From contig JBAUID010000099.1 in NCBI GenBank assembly GCA_049680625.1, positions 1 through 14,910 on the forward strand: 14,910 nucleotides of DNA, given 5' to 3'. This DNA is from JAUIAI01 sp049680625 (GTDB lineage: Bacteria > Pseudomonadota > Gammaproteobacteria > Burkholderiales > Burkholderiaceae_E). Shown piece after piece: positions 7,200-14,349 of the stretch. The position numbers were made by a program, and so were the translations under genes. The first letter of the stretch is position 1. Each line of letters begins with the position of its first letter. A model generated the notes under the pieces. That model was not told where the DNA came from, ran no database searches, and worked only from the letters and a program-made list of their open reading frames with translations.

Positions 7200-8408
7200 A
7201 TGACACAACCCTTGCTATTCAGCCCCCTGAAAATTCGCGATCTCGAATTGAAGAATCGGGTCGTGGTCGCTCCGATGCATCAATATGCCGCGGTTCATGG
7301 ATTCACCACCGACTGGCACCTGGTCAACATCGGACGCTATGCTGCCGGCGGAGCCGGGTTAGTCTTTGTCGAGTCCACCAAAATCGACCGTCGGGGCTGC
7401 GGCACTGTTGGTGATCTGGGGTTGTGGGATGACGCGTTCATTCCCGGCTTGAAGCAATTGGTTGACTTTGCCCATACCTGCGACACGGCCATTGGTATTC
7501 AGCTCGGGCATTCCGGACGCAAGTCTCGAATTCAGCGACCCTGGGAAGGCGGCCGGCCATTGCAGCTAACCCCCGAAATTGCCGCTCTTGTACCCGACTG
7601 GGACGAGTGGCAGATAGTAGCGCCCAGTGCTATTGCTGCCAGCGATGACTCCCCGGTTCCAAGGGCACTTGAAAAACATGAGATTCAGTCGCTGGCCCAG
7701 GCCTGGGCGGACGCTGCGCGGCGCGCTGATGCTGCCGGATTTGACATCATAGAGATCCACGGTGCCCACGGGTTTCTGATTCATCAGTTTCTTTCGCCTG
7801 AAGCCAACCAGCGCACCGACGAATACGGCGGCAGCGAAACCAATCGCTTTCGCTTCGCGCTTGAAGTCGCCGAAGCCACGCGTGCAGCCTGGCCGAAAGC
7901 TAAGCCTCTCTTTATGCGCTTGTCGGTTGATGATGATGCGGGCTGGACCGCGGACGCCAGCGTTCGGTTAGCCCGCGAACTGGGCCAGCGCGGCGTGGAT
8001 GTTATCGACTGTAGTGCCGGGGGGATGCGTGGCAAGTCCGCGACGCCCCTGGGTTATGGCTATCAGGTGCCGTTTGCTGAAAAATTAAAAGTGCAGGCGG
8101 GGATCAGCACCATGGCGGTTGGCCTCATCGTGCATGCCGACCAGGCTGAAGAAATACTGCAGCAAGGCCGCGCTGATTTGATCGCCCTGGCCCGCGAAAT
8201 GCTTTACAACCCCAACTGGCCAATGGATGCTGCTCGCAAGCTCGGCGCTGACGGTTTCGGATTACTTCCGCCCGCCGGTGGATGGTGGCTCGACAAGCGC
8301 GCCCAGGCAGTTCCTGAAGTAGAACCATCGACTTATCGCGGCAATTCGGAAAACATGAACGAAACAAGCGAATCGTATGAACCGGGAAATTCGAAACTCC
8401 GCCGTTAA
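7200..8408 (+). CDS. NADH:flavin oxidoreductase, Old Yellow Enzyme family (YqjM/XenA-like)
   Basis: FMN-dependent ene-reductase type enzyme of 402 residues, expected in the cytosol, reducing C=C bonds of enones, nitro compounds or similar electrophiles with NAD(P)H. The opening 'LFSPLKIRDLELKNRVVVAPM' and 'IGIQLGHSGRKS' (FMN-binding region) are family blocks. The substrate-binding pair is His187 and His190 ('IEIHGAHGFLIHQFLSP'), followed by 'N.RTDEYGGS' and late 'ADLIALAREMLYNP'. The insert 'RPWEGGRPLQL' (113-123) points to the thermophilic-like OYE class with XenA and YqjM. The Cys that tunes the flavin in those enzymes (Cys26 of YqjM) is His27 here (P-M-H-Q-Y). A polar tail of about 30 residues extends past the usual C-terminal 'WWLDKRAQ' region. 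The start is at ATG 7200, just before the conserved N-terminal block, without a clear Shine-Dalgarno sequence. First gene of a + strand pair with the amidase, divergent from the TAXI TRAP operon. Confidence 0.95.
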   Translation: MTQPLLFSPLKIRDLELKNRVVVAPMHQYAAVHGFTTDWHLVNIGRYAAGGAGLVFVESTKIDRRGCGTVGDLGLWDDAFIPGLKQLVDFAHTCDTAIGIQLGHSGRKSRIQRPWEGGRPLQLTPEIAALVPDWDEWQIVAPSAIAASDDSPVPRALEKHEIQSLAQAWADAARRADAAGFDIIEIHGAHGFLIHQFLSPEANQRTDEYGGSETNRFRFALEVAEATRAAWPKAKPLFMRLSVDDDAGWTADASVRLARELGQRGVDVIDCSAGGMRGKSATPLGYGYQVPFAEKLKVQAGISTMAVGLIVHADQAEEILQQGRADLIALAREMLYNPNWPMDAARKLGADGFGLLPPAGGWWLDKRAQAVPEVEPSTYRGNSENMNETSESYEPGNSKLRR

Positions 8409-8471
8409 AAACCCCGGCATGCAAAACCGCTTGCCCGAACCCAACTATATTCAGACTGAGTAGACATAACA

Positions 8472-9782
8472 ATGATTGATGACCTGGCACAACTCACGGC
8501 ATTCGAGTCAGGCAAACGAATAGCTGCCGGCGAACTTCATCCGTCTGAGCTGGTAGACGCCTGCATTGCCCGCTGCGCTAATCGTGAGCCTGAAGTGAGG
8601 GCTTGGGCTTACCTGGATGCGGACAAGCCGGCGATGGCAGGGCGCCTATTGGACGCAGCGGATGCAGTTTCGCCGTTGCACGGTATCCCCTTTGGCGTTA
8701 AGGACATTATTGACACTCAGGACATGCCCACTGGCCTTGGCACCCCGATTTATCACGGTCACCAACCCGCCAGGGATGCTGCCTGTGTCGCATTGCTGCG
8801 CGAGGCGGGAGGCATTTGTTTTGGCAAGACCGTGACCACCGAACTGGCCCACTTTCACCCTGGCAAAACCCGCAACCCGGCGGCACTCGGGCATACGCCT
8901 GGCGGGTCATCCAGCGGCAGCGCAGCGGCGGTTGCTGCCGGTATGGTGCCGGTCGCACTGGGCACCCAGACCACTGGCTCAGTGCTTCGTCCTGCGTCGT
9001 ATTGTGGCGTTTACGGTTTCAAACCGAGTTACGGTGATGTGCTGCGCTCCGGCGTGTTTGAGTGTTCGGCCAGTTTTGATACGCTCGGCTGGTTCGCCCG
9101 CTGCCTTCAAGACATTGAAATTGTTCGGCTAGCATTACTCCGGTCGCCGGTCCGTGAGTTGCAGCCGGCTGCACTCGGTGGGTTACGCGTTGGTCTGTTT
9201 CGCGGACCGCACTGGGCTCAGGCCGACCCGGCTACCCGCGATGCGATCGAGTCTGCGGCAGCCAGACTGCAAGCACTGGTCGAAAGCCTCACTGAGATCG
9301 AGCACGATGTCGACTTTGTCGACATTGACAGCCATCACCGCACAATCGCCGGTTACGAGTTTGCCCGCTCCATCAGTTGGGAGCGAACCCAGCGCGGTCA
9401 TCAGCTAAGCCCCAAGCTGTTACTCGGCCGCTGCGAGGATGGTATGCGTACCAGTTATGAAGAGTTTGCTGGTGCTCAGGCTGCGCTTGCCGAGCAGCGT
9501 ATTAACCATGCCAAATTAATGCAGCAGTACGATGTGCTGCTGACCCCATCTGCCCCGGGTGAAGCCTGGCCGGGTTTGCTGGCCACAGGTGATCCGGTTT
9601 TCAACACGGCGTGGACTGCACTGCACGTCCCGGTGCTCAGCGTGCCAGCCTTTCGCGGCGCTACCGGCTTACCGGTGGGCCTTCAGATGGTCGGGGGCTT
9701 TCGTGCAGACCGGGCGCTGCTGGTCGCAGCAGCGGCTATTTGTGCGGCACTTGATGTGGGCACGGTAGCGCCAGCGGCGTAG
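8472..9782 (+). CDS. Amidase (amidase-signature family hydrolase)
   Basis: Cytosolic hydrolase of 436 residues that cleaves an amide, or in some relatives a urea or ester bond, through a Ser-cisSer-Lys triad. Lys77 lies in 'PFGVKDIID', Ser146 in the Gly/Ser-rich 'PGGSSSGSAAAVAAG', and the nucleophile Ser170 in 'GTQTTGSVLRPASYCGVYGFKP'. The spacing 69 then 24 is exactly that of malonamidase E2 (62/131/155). The family motif is usually GT(D/E)T.GS, whereas this protein has Gln166 at the acidic position. The C-terminal region 'PSAPGEAWP' and 'VLSVPAFRGATGLPVGLQMVG' is typical of the fold. It starts 63 bp after the flavin oxidoreductase stop on the same strand and is probably cotranscribed; the ribosome binding site is weak. 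The substrate is unknown. A GatA role is unlikely because no gatB or gatC is adjacent. Confidence 0.95.
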   Translation: MIDDLAQLTAFESGKRIAAGELHPSELVDACIARCANREPEVRAWAYLDADKPAMAGRLLDAADAVSPLHGIPFGVKDIIDTQDMPTGLGTPIYHGHQPARDAACVALLREAGGICFGKTVTTELAHFHPGKTRNPAALGHTPGGSSSGSAAAVAAGMVPVALGTQTTGSVLRPASYCGVYGFKPSYGDVLRSGVFECSASFDTLGWFARCLQDIEIVRLALLRSPVRELQPAALGGLRVGLFRGPHWAQADPATRDAIESAAARLQALVESLTEIEHDVDFVDIDSHHRTIAGYEFARSISWERTQRGHQLSPKLLLGRCEDGMRTSYEEFAGAQAALAEQRINHAKLMQQYDVLLTPSAPGEAWPGLLATGDPVFNTAWTALHVPVLSVPAFRGATGLPVGLQMVGGFRADRALLVAAAAICAALDVGTVAPAA

Positions 9783-10080
9783 GGCTTTCCGGTAAGAACT
9801 GGGGTGTGGGGCTCAGATTGTGCGACATGTCACATATTGGCCAGTATTTCAAGTTTTTTCACCGTCCCGGTGCCCATTGCCATGGATTAGTTTGCCAAAA
9901 CTAGCCGGTCTGATACTCTTCGCTGCCAGTCGTCAGGTAACCAGCATAGCTTTGGCCTATACGTCGTGCCATGTTGGATTGATCGACCTACAGTTGAAAC
10001 ACAGCTGCTGAATCAAGGTTGCTCTGTAAACCAGTTGCTCTGAATCACAGCTAAATACTAACTATTTACACGGAGGCTTT
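9783..10080. promoter_or_regulatory. Intergenic region upstream of dctPQM with inverted repeats
   Basis: This 298-bp gap precedes the dctP-like gene and presumably holds its promoter. Two candidate operators are visible: TGCGACATGTCACA (9821-9834, perfect core GACATGTC) and TAGTTT-GCCA-AAACTA (9888-9903, 6-bp arms). GTTGCTCTG occurs twice, at 10018 and 10034. A TTGCTC/TACTAA pair (10035 and 10056, 15-bp spacer) is a poor promoter match, and I do not assign one. GGAGG at 10072-10076 is the ribosome binding site. The short open frame starting near 9820 does not look coding. Confidence 0.4.
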
Positions 10081-11229
10081 ATGTCCCTAATCCGAACCGC
10101 GAAATTCACCGCGATCGCAACAGCAATCGCGCTGTCAACCGGCGCAGCTCTGGCTGTCGAGCCGGTCAAACTACGCTGGGCATCAGACCATAGCGGCCCG
10201 CCACATCCGGCGGCCATTGCTGAGGTCTATTTCGCAGAGCAAGTGGAAAAGAAAATCCCAGGCAGCAAAGTTCAGATTTACTGGGCCAAGTCGCTGTACA
10301 CGATCCCGCAGGGTGTTAAAGCGATGACCCAGGGTAACCTGGAAATGATCACCGGCCAGTGGGGCAAGACAGCCAGTGTCGAGCCACTCTCAAATGTAAT
10401 GCTGGGTGCTGGTAAGTTGACGACCGTCGGCGCGGCTGCTGGCATTGATTCCACCAAAACCTTCAAAGAGCTAACCGAGGTTTTTAATAAGGAACACGAC
10501 ATAACCATTTTCGGTGCGGGTCACCTGAGCATGTACATGGGTGCCGGTGCGGTTAAGAAGCGGATGATTACGCCCGAAGATTTTGCCGGCACAAAGATGC
10601 GATCGATGGGCCCGGCAGAAAATGCGCTGTTAACCGCGCTGGGTGCTAATCCGCAGTCAATGGCGTTTGGTGATGTGCCTCCGGCATTGCAAAGTGGTGT
10701 GATCGACGGTTTGCTGACTTCGCTGGGCGGTTTTAATGCTGTTCGTGAACAAGCGCCGTACTTTACCGTTGCTGGTCTGAATGGCATTGTCGGCGACTAC
10801 TACTGGTTTGGGGCCTCCAACAAGTGGTGGAACAAGCTGGACAAAGAGCAGCAGGCTGTGCTTACCGATATCATTGTTAACGACTTCATCCCGTTCCAAC
10901 GCGCTATTAATATCTGCAATGACAAGCGTATGCTGGATAAGTTTGCGACTGACGACAAATCGGCTCCCGGCATCTACGTGATGAACGACGAAGAGGCTGC
11001 TGTGATTAAGAAGGCCGAAGGTGGCGCCACCAATAAGTGGATCAAGACCAAGGTCGACGAAAACGGCGCTCGCCTGGTTGACCAGTTCTCCAAAGAAGCT
11101 GAAGAGCTGGTTAAGGCTAACCCTCCTGGTTCACATCCGCTTGAGAAGATTAACTGCGGCGACTACGCTGAGCACTTTGCCCGTTACACCAAGGGTAGTG
11201 ATCTGGCTGGTGCCAAAGCCCGCAAGTAA
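10081..11229 (+). CDS. dctP: TRAP transporter periplasmic substrate-binding protein, DctP family
   Basis: Periplasmic receptor of a classical three-part TRAP transporter, 382 residues. A Sec signal peptide has basic residues (Arg5, Lys8), a hydrophobic core, and likely cleavage after Ala25 (A-L-A|V). 'AIAEVYFAEQVEKKIPG' and 'IPQGVKAMTQGNLEM' are typical DctP blocks. Arg174 in 'FAGTKMRSMGP' aligns with the conserved Arg that salt-bridges the ligand carboxylate in DctP proteins, followed by 'ALGANPQSMAFGDVPPALQSGVIDG'-type sequence. Cys279 and Cys359 are the only cysteines, so a disulfide is possible. It is longer than the usual 325-345 residues because of an extended C-terminal helical region. 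GGAGG four bases before ATG fixes the start. It heads the dctPQM operon, and a strong hairpin separates it from dctQ. The symbol is the family name; C4-dicarboxylate is not shown to be the substrate. Confidence 0.94.
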   Translation: MSLIRTAKFTAIATAIALSTGAALAVEPVKLRWASDHSGPPHPAAIAEVYFAEQVEKKIPGSKVQIYWAKSLYTIPQGVKAMTQGNLEMITGQWGKTASVEPLSNVMLGAGKLTTVGAAAGIDSTKTFKELTEVFNKEHDITIFGAGHLSMYMGAGAVKKRMITPEDFAGTKMRSMGPAENALLTALGANPQSMAFGDVPPALQSGVIDGLLTSLGGFNAVREQAPYFTVAGLNGIVGDYYWFGASNKWWNKLDKEQQAVLTDIIVNDFIPFQRAINICNDKRMLDKFATDDKSAPGIYVMNDEEAAVIKKAEGGATNKWIKTKVDENGARLVDQFSKEAEELVKANPPGSHPLEKINCGDYAEHFARYTKGSDLAGAKARK

Positions 11230-11300
11230 GTTGTTCCCGCGCGTTCTGCGCGCTGTGCGCGATCTGCGTATTGTCGAATTCTGTTAGCGCGATCGTTAGA

Positions 11301-11334
11301 AGAGGGCGGCCCGTTTCGGGCGGCCCTCTTTGTT
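11301..11334 (+). terminator. Hairpin terminator/attenuator between dctP and dctQ
   Basis: AGAGGGCGGCCCG (11301-11313) pairs with CGGGCGGCCCTCT (11317-11329) over a TTT loop, giving a 13-bp GC-rich stem with a single G-G mismatch. TTTGTT (11329-11334) follows directly. It sits 71 bp after the dctP stop and 36 bp before the dctQ start, in mid-operon. Partial termination or 3'-end stabilisation here would give more binding protein than permease, as is commonly needed for binding-protein transporters. Confidence 0.85.
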
Positions 11335-11369
11335 AAACTCATTTTTAACCATAATAATCAGAGCCGCGA

Positions 11370-11921
11370 ATGGATGCTTTCCTGGCATTTTCCAAACTAA
11401 CTAAAGACTGGATAGAGCGCATCATCGGCTTTGTTTCGGCGTTGATGCTGATAGTGCTGACCCTATTTGCATTGCTGGAAATTATCCGGCGCTACATTTT
11501 TGGGTCCGTGTTCGAGTGGGGCCAGGACGCGATTATCGTTGGCATGGTCTCAGCGGTGGCCTTGTACTTCGGGGTTATCCAGATTCGCCGAAGTCATTTA
11601 GTGATGAACGCCATCTCGCAGCTATTGCACAAGCGCGGTTTTCTTAAAACCGTCGGCCTAATGCATATTCTGGTTTCAGCCGTTATCGTTGTTTTTTGTG
11701 CTGCAATTGGTGTAACCGGCTGGCCGACTCTTGAGTACGCAATAGATCGCAACCTGACAACCTACAGCTTGCTGATCCCGCTGTGGCCGTTTTACTTAAT
11801 CCTGATGATTGGCTTTTTGCTGATGTCCTTCGTTGCCTTGCTGCAACTGGTTGAAGACATCATAAGTTTTGTGCGCAAGGGCTATCTCGATGCTGAAATC
11901 GAGGCAACCATCGATGTTTGA
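11370..11921 (+). CDS. TRAP transporter small permease subunit (DctQ family)
   Basis: Inner-membrane small subunit of 183 residues, the normal DctQ size, which scaffolds the large permease and helps dock the binding protein. Four hydrophobic helices are predicted at about 19-40, 52-71, 95-116 and 135-160. The family motif between helices one and two is present as 'RRYIFGSVFEWGQD' (Arg40-Asp53); typical members have W-x-E-E, so Gln-Asp replaces the usual acidic pair. The C-terminal tail after helix four is short and acidic, ending A-T-I-D-V. The start codon has no clear Shine-Dalgarno sequence, and the gene lies just downstream of the attenuator hairpin. Thirty-six bases separate it from the dctM-like gene, bridged by a 14-codon ORF. 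No symbol is given because the substrate is not known. Confidence 0.92.
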   Translation: MDAFLAFSKLTKDWIERIIGFVSALMLIVLTLFALLEIIRRYIFGSVFEWGQDAIIVGMVSAVALYFGVIQIRRSHLVMNAISQLLHKRGFLKTVGLMHILVSAVIVVFCAAIGVTGWPTLEYAIDRNLTTYSLLIPLWPFYLILMIGFLLMSFVALLQLVEDIISFVRKGYLDAEIEATIDV

Positions 11922-11958
11922 TTTCCATACCAATATCTTAATTCTCGGGGCGTTCTGA
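11914..11958 (+). other. 14-codon ORF bridging dctQ stop and dctM start, possible coupling peptide
   Basis: An ATG at 11914 inside the last dctQ codons opens a 14-codon frame (M-F-D-F-H-T-N-I-L-I-L-G-A-F) whose TGA (11956-11958) overlaps the dctM ATG as TGATG. A ribosome ending dctQ could restart here and again at dctM, giving translational coupling. No Shine-Dalgarno sequence clearly precedes it, and chance is possible. Confidence 0.3.
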
Positions 11959-13241
11959 TGCTGCCATTGGCGCTAATGTTGGTTGTTCTGTTGGTTATCG
12001 GGGTGCCGATCGGAATCGCTCTGGCTGGTTCGACAGCGGTGTTGGTGATGTTCGACGACTTCCTCGGCTTCAGCACGCTGTACGAGGCGTTCTTTATCTT
12101 CATCAGCAAATACACGCTGATCGCGATTCCGTTTTTCATCTACGCCGGTTTCCTGATGGACAAAACCGGCCTGGTGCGCAGCCTGTTTAACTTTGCCGAC
12201 TCGCTCATTGGGTGGGTGCCGGGCGGCTTTGCTTACGCAACCCTGATGGTGGCTGTGCTGTTTGGCGCAATTTCCGGCTCCTCGACGGCGATGGCAGCTG
12301 CCATGAGCGTGATTGCCTATCCGGAAATGGTGAAGCGGGGCTATCCGAAATGGATGGCAGCCGGGGTGATCGCATCAGCCGGCGGCATCGCTTTGCTGAT
12401 ACCGCCAAGTATCACCCTGATTCTGTTTGGTGTCATTACCGAGATTTCGGTGGTTGAGCTGTTGTTTGCCGGTGTGATACCGGGCATTATGCTGGCAATC
12501 AGTGACGCGGTCATCATACTCGGCGTGTCTATTTTCATCGTTAAACTACCGGCTGGAAAATTCGATCCGGCCAAATGCTGGTCTTCGTTTATTGAGGCTA
12601 TGCCGGCTCTATTAATGCCGGTTATAGTTCTTGGTGGCTTGTATGGCGGGTTGTTTACCCCAACGGAAGCGGGGGCTGCGGCCGCTTGTTATGCACTGGG
12701 CTACGGGGTTTTCTTCAAGGGCGCGGAATTCAGAAAAGAACTGATGGGCGTGACCCGCAGAACGATGAACCTGACTGGCATCGTGTTTTTTCTGCTCGGC
12801 TGCGTCGGCGTCTTTCAGTTCTTTCTTGCCAATATGGGTTGGCCACAAGAGGCTGCGGCATGGGTCGGCTCATTAGGGCTCTCTAAGCACGCATTTCTGT
12901 TTACGCTGATGGCAACCTTGTTGTTGCTGTCGATGTGGCTGACCGGTGTTGCCATTCTGGTATTGACCGTGCCGATTTACTTCCCTGTTGCGCTGGCGCT
13001 GGATGTCGACCCGATTCACCTGGGTATTCTCACCGCATTGTGTATTGAAATTGGCAGCGTAATTCCACCCGTGGGGCTGAATCTGTTTGCCGTCAGCGGT
13101 GTGACCAAGTTGCCTGTGACGACGGTCATTAAGGGGTCTTTCCCGTTCTGTATTTCAGATACAGTGGTGCTGGTGATTGTGCTGCTGTTTCCGGCGCTGG
13201 CACTATGGTTGCCGAGTGTGCTGGTGATATCGCACTTTTAA
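11958..13241 (+). CDS. TRAP transporter large permease subunit (DctM family)
   Basis: Inner-membrane transport subunit of 427 residues, the usual DctM length, with about 11-12 hydrophobic segments throughout; it moves substrate with Na+. Family blocks in order are 'VIGVPIGIALAG' (13-24), 'FGAISGSSTAMAAAMSVI' (102-119), 'GGIALLIPPSITLILFGV' (142-159, first hairpin), 'GGLYGGLFTPTEAGAAA' (226-242, very diagnostic), and 'IGSVIPPVGLNLFAVSG' (365-381, second hairpin). The start is at the ATG 11958, placed one turn before the first helix; only a short G-rich run (GGGG, 11947-11950) precedes it. It follows dctQ on the same strand and completes the dctPQM set. TAA follows S-H-F and no strong terminator is visible immediately after. 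Substrate unknown. Confidence 0.95.
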   Translation: MLPLALMLVVLLVIGVPIGIALAGSTAVLVMFDDFLGFSTLYEAFFIFISKYTLIAIPFFIYAGFLMDKTGLVRSLFNFADSLIGWVPGGFAYATLMVAVLFGAISGSSTAMAAAMSVIAYPEMVKRGYPKWMAAGVIASAGGIALLIPPSITLILFGVITEISVVELLFAGVIPGIMLAISDAVIILGVSIFIVKLPAGKFDPAKCWSSFIEAMPALLMPVIVLGGLYGGLFTPTEAGAAAACYALGYGVFFKGAEFRKELMGVTRRTMNLTGIVFFLLGCVGVFQFFLANMGWPQEAAAWVGSLGLSKHAFLFTLMATLLLLSMWLTGVAILVLTVPIYFPVALALDVDPIHLGILTALCIEIGSVIPPVGLNLFAVSGVTKLPVTTVIKGSFPFCISDTVVLVIVLLFPALALWLPSVLVISHF

Positions 13242-13497
13242 TGTAGGCCTGCGAGGGGGGTGGTGGTCGCAGCGCCGCTGCCATACCCTGGCAAAAGATG
13301 ACCTGGCCCAGCGCCGAAGGTGCGGCCAATGATTCAGACAGCTGAGGCACGGCCGCTTCCCAATCAGCTGATCATTCGTTGATGCGTTGACTCGTATCAA
13401 CCGGCTCGGGCAAATTTCCTGAAAAAATACTCCCCACAGCGGTCATGTTGTAACCGCTGGAATGACGGCAACTACTGGCCGCGTATGGGGAATTGTG
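13242..13497. promoter_or_regulatory. Intergenic region with inverted repeats and weak promoter signal
   Basis: This is a 256-bp gap before the barrel-protein gene. GCAGCG-C-CGCTGC lies near 13268-13280. CAGCGGT (13437-13443) and ACCGCTG (13453-13459) form a 7-bp inverted repeat 39 bp upstream of the ATG. TTGACT (13387-13392) is a good -35 match, but the best -10 at 17-18 bp (GCAAAT) is poor. The - strand of about 13262-13365 is open and protein-like, but I recognise no family. Confidence 0.3.
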
Positions 13498-14271
13498 ATG
13501 AAAATACAATCGAAACTGCCGATAACGCCGCGCGGTCATTTGGTGGTCATCGTCGCCCTGGTGTTTTTGTTGGGCGGGTTTCAAGTACCCACTCGTGCTG
13601 AAGAGACGCAGTTGGCATTGGTCGAATACTATGATCCCGAGGAGGCGGAATCCATTGAGTTTTCTGCACTCCTGAGCTGGGGCAAGGGCCATGATCAAGC
13701 CACGGCGCTTTGGCGGATCCACCTGGAATTTGGCATTCTTGATCCACAGTCGGACAGTATTCCGTTCGGTGCAACCGGAGTTTTTGCCGGCCTGGGTAGC
13801 GGAAACTACACTGGGATCAGGCTCGAGCACATGATCTCGCATCGATTTGGTGTTGAATTGGGCGTGCTGAAAGCCCGTGGCCTATCAACAAGGTCTGCGC
13901 CTGGTGGCGCAAATTCCACATTCGAAAGTGCTACCTTGGAGGGCTACTCCCCCTATGTGCTCGGTTTGATCCTCCATCTGACCCCAGAGCGGCCGCTCGA
14001 TTTGTCTGTTGGATTGCAAATCGTTAACGCGGACCATGGAGATCTGCGTATGAGCATTCGGGAAAACGGTATCACCAGTACAGTACCTGTTTCCAGCGGA
14101 GTTGGCTGGGGCCTGTCAGCCGGAGTCGATGTTCCAGTCGGTGATCGCGGCTGGTTAGTGCATGCGGGAATTCGTTACCAGCGAATGAAATTTGACTACG
14201 CTCTGGCTCAGCCCCGGCGAGACACGTTCCACTCTTATTTGCTTCACGTGGGAGTGGGCTACCGGTTTTGA
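13498..14271 (+). CDS. Secreted outer-membrane beta-barrel-like protein, function unknown
   Basis: The protein has 257 residues. A Sec signal peptide is evident: Lys2 and Lys6, hydrophobic core 'HLVVIVALVFLLGG' and likely cleavage after Ala34 (T-R-A|E). The mature part shows alternating hydrophobic/polar stretches typical of amphipathic beta strands ('WRIHLEFGI', 'FGVELGVLKA', 'PYVLGLILHL', 'LDLSVGLQIV', 'WGLSAGVDV', 'WLVHAGIRYQRM') and ends '..LLHVGVGYRF'. A C-terminal Phe after aromatic and alternating residues is the BAM recognition signal of outer-membrane proteins. The layout and size resemble OmpW/small 8-stranded barrels, but I cannot place it in a named family. The chosen start is the ATG with GGGGA six bases upstream (13487-13491). 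An in-frame start at 13462 would add 12 residues ahead of the signal peptide and is less likely. Not evidently in the TRAP operon, 256 bp downstream of it. Convergent with the spondin_N gene. Confidence 0.8.
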   Translation: MKIQSKLPITPRGHLVVIVALVFLLGGFQVPTRAEETQLALVEYYDPEEAESIEFSALLSWGKGHDQATALWRIHLEFGILDPQSDSIPFGATGVFAGLGSGNYTGIRLEHMISHRFGVELGVLKARGLSTRSAPGGANSTFESATLEGYSPYVLGLILHLTPERPLDLSVGLQIVNADHGDLRMSIRENGITSTVPVSSGVGWGLSAGVDVPVGDRGWLVHAGIRYQRMKFDYALAQPRRDTFHSYLLHVGVGYRF

Positions 14272-14349
14272 TCATGCTTGAGTGTCAATTTAACGGAAAT
14301 GGCAGCGCCTTGATCATTGCCAATGAGTGACCAAAGCGCCGTCAGCCAT

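Noticed and set aside
6767..7201. 144-codon - strand open frame covering the divergent control region
   Set aside because: Half overlaps the permease in another frame, and the other half translates the 12-bp duplication and phased repeats. No protein-like pattern.
8472..9782. GatA subunit of the tRNA amidotransferase
   Set aside because: No gatB or gatC neighbour, shorter than typical GatA, and a catabolic setting. General amidase-signature assignment preferred.
9820..10011. 63-codon open frame in the gap before dctP
   Set aside because: Rich in Cys, Ser and Pro, no ribosome binding site, no recognisable domain. The region is better read as regulatory.
13387..13415. Sigma-70 promoter for the barrel gene (TTGACT ... 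GCAAAT)
   Set aside because: The -35 is good but the -10 matches only about half of the consensus, so it is not listed as a separate feature.
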